Positions 57,297-64,000 of a stretch of 64,000 nucleotides of DNA are shown piece after piece (positions within the stretch are counted from its first letter, which is position 1; every line of letters starts with the position of its first letter). A model generated the notes under the pieces. The model was given only the letters and a program-made list of their open reading frames with translations. It was not told where the DNA came from and ran no database searches. The position numbers and the translations under genes are program-made. This stretch comes from Diplocarpon mali (Eukaryota; Ascomycota; Leotiomycetes; Helotiales; Drepanopezizaceae). The DNA lies in NCBI GenBank assembly GCA_024741835.1, contig JAENRP010000247.1:1-64000 (forward strand), read 5' to 3'.

Positions 57297-60200
57297 TCTA
57301 TCTGATAAGCTCGTAGTATATAATAATGATAAGATGCGATTACACTGAGTCCAGAAATGTGATACTGGGTACTATTTGAGGGCGTGTGGCTGGTAAAGCT
57401 ACCGAGTGATGTAATTGTGGCGTTTGATCATAAACAAGGAAGCTGGGGGACCTGCGAGCACCCCTGTAGAGCTCTCGCTTGTGTGAAAAGGGGCGGCGGT
57501 CCAGGTGGCGAGTTCATCGGTGACGTGGACTTGAATCATGGCTCGACTATGTTGATTTCCGCATTTATTAATGTGCAGCTAGAAGCAAAGTATGTGTTAC
57601 CGAATTTCAATTCGCATTATCGGCCAGAATCCTTCCCTCCAGAACTGCCCCTGTTATTGAGTATCACAAGAAATATGGGTCGCTGCACTTAAGCGACTGC
57701 CTCCCCCTTGGGGCAAGTCAATAAACTCTCGTTACTTATGGCTTTGACACCGCAGCAAAGATCGACTAAGAAACAGAGATAGTAAGTGTTAAGCACATAT
57801 TATCTTGTATTCTAGGGAATACAATGACCACTTGCCCGGCCCTTGTAAGATTTCATAGAGAGTATCTCTTCAATCGATGATTTATAAAAAAAGAAGACAT
57901 CGTAATGCCCTGCATCTCAAAAATGCCTTAATCTTGTTTATCTGTCTTCGCACCATCCTGCTCTATTCTCTATCCCCTAAGAACTAATATTATATGAATG
58001 TTGCGAATTTTATTATCTTTGAGAACCAGGATTCGATATTGAAAAATCGAAGTGCCTCGTCTAGTCTAGGCTCGATTCTGTTTACTTCCTGGCGGTCCGC
58101 AATATTTTTTGATTGCTATCTCCGTAAGCCTCGATTTCTTCTAGAGTTAACAGGCCCAAGAGCCAACGTGCAGGCAATTTCATCCATCTGCCTGGGCATT
58201 TTTCTGCGCCCATTCCTACTTGCCCACCGGTAAACTTTTCTCATTCCGCTGTTCTAATTGCTGAAGTTGACTTTGATAATATTGAATCATCGCGGGTTGG
58301 GGGCTCTTTGGTTGGTGGAGGATATCAAAACATGACTGATACTGATTTAGATTTAGGAGGATATTCTCAAGAGCTAAGCGCCGAGATCCCGGACATTAAA
58401 TCCGGCCTCCCCATATATACAATGCCTATTTTATCCACGTTTCATCTAGACTACGGACTTATAAGTGCAAATAATATGAAGAAAACCTATCTCGTTCTTT
58501 TTATTTATTGCATAGTCTCTCGCCTAGGTTTACAAATAGGCTACTTACCTAGGTAGAATAGCTGTAATCCTGGTTGTAAGCGAGACTGACTACATAAGAG
58601 GAATAGGGCCACCACTTTGAGCTTACGTAGCTCTTGCCGCTAGATTCCTACGTGGCAGTAAAATGAAAATCCCTGCTATTTCTTCAATGCTATACATCCA
58701 AGCACTAAGTATAAAATTCTCAAGTTCAATGGCTTTCCTGAGAACTGTCCCTGTCTCAACTCTTCTCGTTATCGAAGGCTCCTCAACAGAGCAAATCAGT
58801 TTCCTACGTTAAATTCTTTGATCGCGTAGCCCATGATACGCTTTATCCGCACGGGAAGCTTGGAAGCTTGGAAGCTTCCGCTTGCCTGGTGCTCACCGAA
58901 TACGTTTTTTTTTACCACACGCTCTCCAAGCTATCCACTATTTTTCGCAGAGCTTTATCCTTCCGTATTCGACCTAGGAGAAATTCTTGCGGTGTCGCTT
59001 GTGAATTCGAATCACTTTGAGGAGCGCCTGCTGCTCGCGTGGAGAAATGAAGGTGGCTCTGACATAAAAGCTTCGGTCTTCTCATTTCCGACCTCATCGG
59101 TCGTTGGAAGTGCCGCGGCGTCTTTTTGCGTTTGGATCGAACCTCAATGACCGAATCGCCAACATCAACTCCGTGCTCACCTGCTCTATTTTTAAATGAG
59201 TTTGGGAAGATGTCAGATGGTAAGATGCCAGATGGTGGATTTATGTCCTTGGTCGTTCCGGAGCCGGTGCGTCTCTCGGCTCCAGCTGGCAGCGTACTGC
59301 CCATATGGGTGCGCATCACGAAGACGCCAAATTATGCCTCGAGTCTGCCAGGATCAGGTTCTACGGCGATACGCTTTCCGTCGCTCAAGAGCATTTTATG
59401 TACAGCTATACCCGCGCCTAGACTTGTGATAGGCCGGGTGCGCTGAGAGGGATGCATTTTGCAACCGATTTTCGGAAATCCCTCGTCGTCAGAGTTGTCG
59501 AGCTGATCATCGGATCTACTAGCAGATACCAACGACCAGGAATCTATTTTATGAGTCAGACATTGTAATGTTAGACGTCTTTTCAAGAACGTGGAGTGTC
59601 AACCTGTTAAGTACCCTTTATCAAAGGAGATGATTGTCGCAACATCCGATCACACCACGATAGGCGTGAATCTTATTCTTCAAGAAGAAGCTCTGGTACG
59701 CGGTTCTAGATATTCCCCTAATAGCTTGCTGTGAATGTTGCTTGGGTGTTTGAGCTCTACGTCAATACGTCAGCGTCGGACCTCGAAGTAAAAGCACAGC
59801 GGGTTCGAATGAAGCTGTGTGAGAACGGATGACATTATTCACCCCCGTATGATGTCGTGAGATGAAGCCTAGCTCCTATGTCATTTATTACGTGAGCCCA
59901 AAGTCGGCTAAGCGCTAGCTCCCGCTGTGTAGTTACCCACTGTTTTGAGTTAACATAAGCATCATGTTAATTCGGCTACTAAGTAGTTCCCACCAAGTCC
60001 TTAGAGGTCAGCAGAAGAACTAAGTTCAGGGGCTCGCTTGAAAGCAATTATGTAAGCAAACATCAAGTCTCGTTAAGAATTGGAAATGCGAAGTGGAAGC
60101 TTAAGAACGGTTGCATTTCTTCAATGAGCCCAGCAAGTATGTACTATAAAAGACACCGGCTGCTTGCCATCCCTGGCCAGTCATCGCTTTACTTGCACGG

Positions 60201-60461
60201 CTCCGGAAGCTTCTTGAGCGCTACCTGGACGAGTTTTCTCTCGCTCTCTGTGAGTGGGACATAGCGGAGAATACAGGCAGAGGACTAATTCGATGCGTTT
60301 CTGTCCTTATTTGGCGTGCCAGGCTTCACGTAACGAGGTGGATTCAGACAAGAAGGCGTTGGAGGCGGCCCTGGATCAACGTTTTTGTGTTTCTAGATGA
60401 AGTCGATGGCCTTGTTGATCTGGTATGATTTCCGGTGGCCCTCCCAGATCTACAGATAATC
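57297..60461. other. Long gene-poor interval
   Basis: No gene with confidence. At 58912-59586 both strands have long frames (minus up to 135 aa, plus 106 aa with MTESPTSTPCSPALFLNEFG); neither has a recognisable domain, so I leave them out. A triple cttggaag repeat (aagcttggaagcttggaagc) is at 58856-58876. Confidence 0.45.
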
Positions 60462-60550
60462 TGTCGTGCATAATACCGCTCGGCCAAAATGTGAATCCAC
60501 ACCTTAGGGCGCGTACTAGCATATTTAGCCTATTTTCTGCACAACATAAT
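60462..60550 (-). repeat. Dispersed LTR-like repeat, family D copy 2
   Basis: Near-identical to 5146-5236. This copy keeps tgcacaaca where the other has tatataaca, so on the minus strand it starts TGTTGTGCAGAAAATAGGC. It lies 66 bp before family A copy 4. Confidence 0.7.
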
Positions 60551-60615
60551 CATATTGAATTTGGGAGCCAGTTCGAGCCTAAGAGTACCAGCAGACGCTA
60601 TGAAAATGGGGAACT

Positions 60616-60765
60616 TGTTGCGCCATGAGGAGCCTGAAGCTCTAAGGATCGGCGTATGTAATCAGCCCCTGAAGTGGCCAAGGAGTAATCCTATTTAAGG
60701 AGCTCAGATATATAGCTAGATGCGGTTTTAAAAGCTTCTGCTCACCACTAAGAGAAACCCCTTCA
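60616..60765 (+). repeat. LTR-like repeat, family A copy 4
   Basis: Plus-strand copy beginning TGTTGCGCCATGAGGAGCCT, then cagcccctgaagtggccaag, gagctcagatatatag and gcttctgctcaccactaaga. It is the copy most similar to the one ending the monooxygenase gene. Confidence 0.7.
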
Positions 60766-61004
60766 AGCACGGCAGAACTATAGTAAAACCATGAATACTC
60801 CATCTCGTCAATGACCCGCGTATAACTACCAGGAATATGCAGGGATACTAGAACCCAGTTCACATAAAAAAAACCAAAAAAAAACTCAAGAAACCGAAGC
60901 GATGGCTCTCATACAGGTATCTCATCTTTCCTGCATCTCCAGGGGTGCAGGAATCTTACTCAAATAGTTCACAGGAAAATCCCCCTCCCACAAAAACCAT
61001 AGCC

Positions 61005-61310
61005 CTACAGGAGCTCCGGCGGCCCCAACCCATCCTCCCCCATCACCTCCTGACCCACCTCATACCTCCTCCCATACCTCGCCCTGTCTTCCCTGACCTC
61101 CCTCACGATATCTTGCACCTCGAATAGCCACTCGGGGTGGTTGACCGCGTAGGCGGCTCTGATGATCTGGTTCATCTGGTCGGTCAGCTCTCGGTATGTG
61201 AACGAGCGGCGACCCTTGAGCCAGGCGGCGTCGCTTAGGGAGATGAGTCGGAGGAGGGAGCGCTGCTCCCCCGGGAGGAAGGGGCGTCTGGGGGGGCGTG
61301 GCTGGGGCAT
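61005..61310 (-). CDS. Small hypothetical protein
   Basis: Single exon, 101 aa, starting ATG 61310 (MPQPRPPRRPFLPGEQRSLL) and ending GLGPPELL. The middle is a regular helical sequence (SDAAWLKGRRSFTYRELTDQ, IIRAAYAVNHPEWLFEVQDI, VREVREDRARYGRRYEVGQE). GC-rich relative to its surroundings, with codon-like periodicity; the antisense and +1 frames are clearly shadows. No domain or targeting signal recognised. Confidence 0.55.
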   Translation of the reverse strand: MPQPRPPRRPFLPGEQRSLLRLISLSDAAWLKGRRSFTYRELTDQMNQIIRAAYAVNHPEWLFEVQDIVREVREDRARYGRRYEVGQEVMGEDGLGPPELL

Positions 61311-62264
61311 GCGAGTCGCGGGACCGAGCTGAGGGGGTCAAGCGCGTTGCGTCTCTGCGAGTTTGCAGCTGGGGATTTGCGGATTGCAAGGTGCGGAGTC
61401 GTGAGGCTTCGCTTGGGCTTCTTGCAATTGGTTGTTTTCTGCGCCGAAAGAAGGGCTTTCGAGTCTCGCTACTTGTGTCCTGGGCCTCGAAGAACCCGGC
61501 TGGTAACTATGCAGAAGAGGGGAGCGCACTGATAATGTCATTGGGGGTATTTGTAATGAGAAGCTTCTAATGCTTTACCGGGATGGCTACTGGAGTCAAG
61601 GTGCTTCTGACAATCTCCGGATAAAGAGACCCGTGAATCACACGGTGTATCGAAAGTTGCGTGGATATATTCATACAACGCATGGTTATGGCAGGCGTGA
61701 TAGAGTATCGATCAAGAATCTGAGAACTAGAGATGAAACTGTTGCTTTGAAGTCGATCTACAATTGGGGATATTCATGACCTTGGAAAGTGGTGTTGTTT
61801 TGATAGAGTGAATTTAGCGAGCCCCATTCTTTACCGAATGTCGAAAGAGGAAATGGCGCCAAACAACAAGTCATGAGCAAAGATTTTATCAGCTATTGTG
61901 GTGAACATTTCTCGTTATTAAAAGTTTTTCTCTTGTCTTGCTACCAAGTACTTTTCAGGGGCAGCGGAACGCTGTGGCGAGCTGTGAAGTTGAGTAGAAA
62001 GTCTAGAGTGCAGGAGCGTGGAAAGTACTGTTACTGCAGTGAAGAAGACGAGATATTCTCCCCTGATAGAGCAATTTCTACTACAATTCCCAGAAAGTAG
62101 CCTCAAGAATACCAGGAGGATATACTAATTTCCAGGCAGAGGACACAGGTCTTTCATTCAGGTCTGACCTTTCCAGTCCCGTGTACACACCAGCTGCGCT
62201 CAATAGACCCTCAGACCCAAACGCTAGCCAGAAAATTGGCCATATTTAAATCCTCGGAAAAAAA
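61311..62264. other. Intergenic
   Basis: Lies between two minus-strand genes. No feature recognised; frames are under 92 codons and patternless. Confidence 0.5.
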
Positions 62265-63218
62265 TCACCACACCTCCTCCCCAAGCGCCTCCGCTACCCC
62301 AAGCAAAGCTGCACTAACTACCCCTCTTTCCCACTTGACAGCTTCAATCTTCTCCTTCAGCCTCTCCCACCTCTTCCCCTCCACAATCCCCAACACCATC
62401 CACTGCATACTGGCGCCACCCCCCTCGCCCCTCTTGAAACACTCTGCCTCCCTCAGCTGCGTCAGCACTGCGTCGAAATCCCTCGCAACCCTCTGTCCGA
62501 TCTTCAAATCCAGAGCGAGGAGCTCTTCGCACGCAGCGCGCAGGAGAGAGAGGGAGTCGAAGATCCGCATCAGCACACACCCGCTCCTCAACCTCGCCGC
62601 CATAGCCCTCTTCTCCTCGTCCCCCAGGGCGCGGAATTCGCTCCACAGCTCCGTCAGCGAGGCGAGAGCGGGCTCAAAGGCCCTGCGGAAGGCCCTCTTC
62701 TTCTCTGCGTGCAAGCCACCCACGTCCTGCTCCAGCGTCTGGATCTGCACCCTCGCAAGCAGAGCGCGAGGCGGAGCCGGGAGGGTGGCGAGGAGCGACG
62801 ACAGGTCTGAGAGCGTCTGCACTTGGGTCTGCGTGGCGAGGAACGAGTAAGCGCGGATGGAGTGCAGGAGTTTGTCCATGTGGATGCTGACTTCGGCTAT
62901 CTCGCTGTCGAGCTCTTGTTTTCTGATTTGGTGTTCTTGAGAGGCCGCTGCATCTGTGTCGTCGTATTTTTGGGGGGTAGGTGGTTGAATTGTAAATAGA
63001 GGCGGTCGTCGTGTCACCGGAGCCGTTTTCGAGGGCGAGATGGTGATGTTAACTGGATGTCGCGGTGGCGTAGGCGGGTCATAGCGGTATGAATACTTCG
63101 ATGTTGCAGAATCCCTCTCAGGACTGAAACATACCAAGATAGGGGGTGAGATTTGCGATTTTCTGATCCGGGACATCTCGGTTGGTGGGAATTGTGAGCG
63201 GGAAATGCAGTTGCCCAT
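62265..63218 (-). CDS. Hypothetical helical protein with N-terminal myristoylation-like motif
   Basis: Single exon, 317 aa. The N-terminus MGNCISRSQ has Gly2 and Cys4, the classic context for N-myristoylation plus palmitoylation, so plasma-membrane attachment is likely (inference). Residues about 15-90 are Pro/Ser-rich. From about 95 to the end the protein is almost all helix with heptad-like spacing (KQELDSEIAEVSIHMDKLLH, SFLATQTQVQTLSDLSSLLA, ARVQIQTLEQDVGGLHAEKK, MRIFDSLSLLRAACEELLAL, RLKEKIEAVKWERGVVSAAL). The GTATGTTTCAG inside codons 29-32 looks like intron ends but is only 11 nt, so it is coding. No enzyme motif and no known family recognised. The next gene in the same orientation encodes a similar helical protein. 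Confidence 0.72.
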   Translation of the reverse strand: MGNCISRSQFPPTEMSRIRKSQISPPILVCFSPERDSATSKYSYRYDPPTPPRHPVNITISPSKTAPVTRRPPLFTIQPPTPQKYDDTDAAASQEHQIRKQELDSEIAEVSIHMDKLLHSIRAYSFLATQTQVQTLSDLSSLLATLPAPPRALLARVQIQTLEQDVGGLHAEKKRAFRRAFEPALASLTELWSEFRALGDEEKRAMAARLRSGCVLMRIFDSLSLLRAACEELLALDLKIGQRVARDFDAVLTQLREAECFKRGEGGGASMQWMVLGIVEGKRWERLKEKIEAVKWERGVVSAALLGVAEALGEEVW

Positions 63219-63488
63219 TTTCTTGAGTTTACCGGGATGCCCGGGAGAACGAAGGCCATGTTGTAGCGGCGGGGGAAGTTTAAAGAGGTATCGAGCGTGG
63301 GATGGAATGAAGATTGCTGGGGAGGTGGCGCGAGGAATGTGATATTGATGCCCCTACAGCACTCGCTAAACCCTGCCGAACGCCTCCATCTCATAATGGA
63401 CCGGTACTAACAAATCCTGTACCGTACAAGTATCCCCGATTCTTGGTTCCAGACTCCAGATTTTTCTTTGCACCCAAAGAAAAAAATC

Positions 63489-64000
63489 TCATAAGAATTC
63501 CCTCTCGTTCCCCTTGACGATACCCTCAATGTCCATGACTACACTCTCCAAGCTCGCATAACACTCCTCCAACGCGCGTCCCCGAGCCTCCAAGAATCTT
63601 TGGAACCGAGCCATCGCAATACTATCACTCACACAACTAACCCACCTTGCCTCGCGCGCGCGTTCTAACACGCACTTGCACACCTGTTTGTCCAGGCTCC
63701 TCTGCAGATCGCCGTCCCTTCTCGTTTCTGCGATGAAATCCATCACCATCTCCCTGTCAACCACATATATGACGCCCTCCGCCGCGCGTCTGCTCGTGCA
63801 AGCTTCCGGGATCGACAGCACCGCCTCGCTGGAGCTCTCGTCCATCATCTTCCTCACGTTCGCCAGCGTCGCAATCGAGCGGCGCAGGAAAGCCGATTTG
63901 CGTAAGAATACCTGGTTGCAGTTTTCTTTAATTTTGGACAGTGTTTGTAGCATATTTTGCTGCTCTGCTTTGCGCATGCGTTTCTGCGATTGGACTTGGA
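63489..64000 (-). CDS. Hypothetical coiled-coil protein (5' end beyond window)
   Basis: The minus-strand frame is open from the right edge (..QVQSQKRMRKAEQQNMLQTL) to a stop at 63489, at least 170 aa. It is strongly helical and charged: LSKIKENCNQVFLRKSAFLR, RSIATLANVRKMMDE, RRDGDLQRSLDKQVCKCVLE, RFLEARGRALEECYASLESV. The start lies outside the window; the internal ATG at 63977 is not necessarily the start. Spacing (270 bp) and style resemble the neighbouring helical gene, so the pair may be distant paralogues. Function unknown. Confidence 0.65.
   Translation of the reverse strand, partial: QVQSQKRMRKAEQQNMLQTLSKIKENCNQVFLRKSAFLRRSIATLANVRKMMDESSSEAVLSIPEACTSRRAAEGVIYVVDREMVMDFIAETRRDGDLQRSLDKQVCKCVLERAREARWVSCVSDSIAMARFQRFLEARGRALEECYASLESVVMDIEGIVKGNEREFL

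Noticed and set aside
58912..59586. Long frames on both strands
   Set aside because: Both strands open, no domain, and no way to choose; left as unassigned.
63120..63150. GTATGTTTCAG in the myristoyl-motif gene looks like an intron
   Set aside because: Only 11 nt from GT to AG, too short to splice, and the frame is open through it.

Overview
The window is nuclear DNA of a filamentous ascomycete (Pezizomycotina; a helotialean/Leotiomycete-like fungus would fit, but I cannot fix the taxon). The evidence is intron-split genes with short GT-AG introns (mostly 43-125 nt), fungal-type proteins (BRF1, MUS81, PER1, HMT1, PCM1, riboflavin synthase, expanded SRPK-like kinase) and AT-rich transposon remnants in which Gln and Trp codons have become TAA/TAG. 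That is the mark of repeat-induced point mutation (RIP).

Layout. 1-6.2 kb is an AT-rich, RIP-decayed repeat block: a Ty1/copia body in one unbroken phase, an unidentified decayed minus-strand coding sequence, and several LTR-like repeats. 6.2-13.5 kb holds an SRPK-like kinase and a class III CoA-transferase (both minus) and a secreted CBM18 chitin-binding protein (plus). 13.5-21 kb is gene-poor, with one possible small gene, two LTR fragments and a 13-bp tandem repeat. 21-39.2 kb is the conserved, mostly housekeeping core: PER1, riboflavin synthase, a Cys-rich protein, MUS81 and PCM1 (divergent pair), an NTF2-like protein, and HMT1 and BRF1 (divergent pair). 39.2-55 kb is accessory: a decayed second GTP cyclohydrolase I, an intronless berberine-bridge/phosphomevalonate-kinase/APRT fusion, a membrane protein, an FAD monooxygenase whose last codons lie in a dispersed repeat, and a mariner remnant split by an LTR. 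55-64 kb holds fungal hypotheticals in long gaps, with two further repeat copies; the last gene runs off the right edge.

No operon-like logic or secondary-metabolite cluster is visible. Core genes cover GPI-anchor remodelling, flavin and UDP-GlcNAc synthesis, recombination, arginine methylation and Pol III transcription. At least four LTR-like families recur across the window. Exon junctions were read by eye from splice signals, reading phase and family conservation, without transcript data. The most unusual items are the three-part fusion at 44.8-46.7 kb, the repeat-derived C-terminus of the monooxygenase, the GTP cyclohydrolase relic and the nested transposons at 53 kb.
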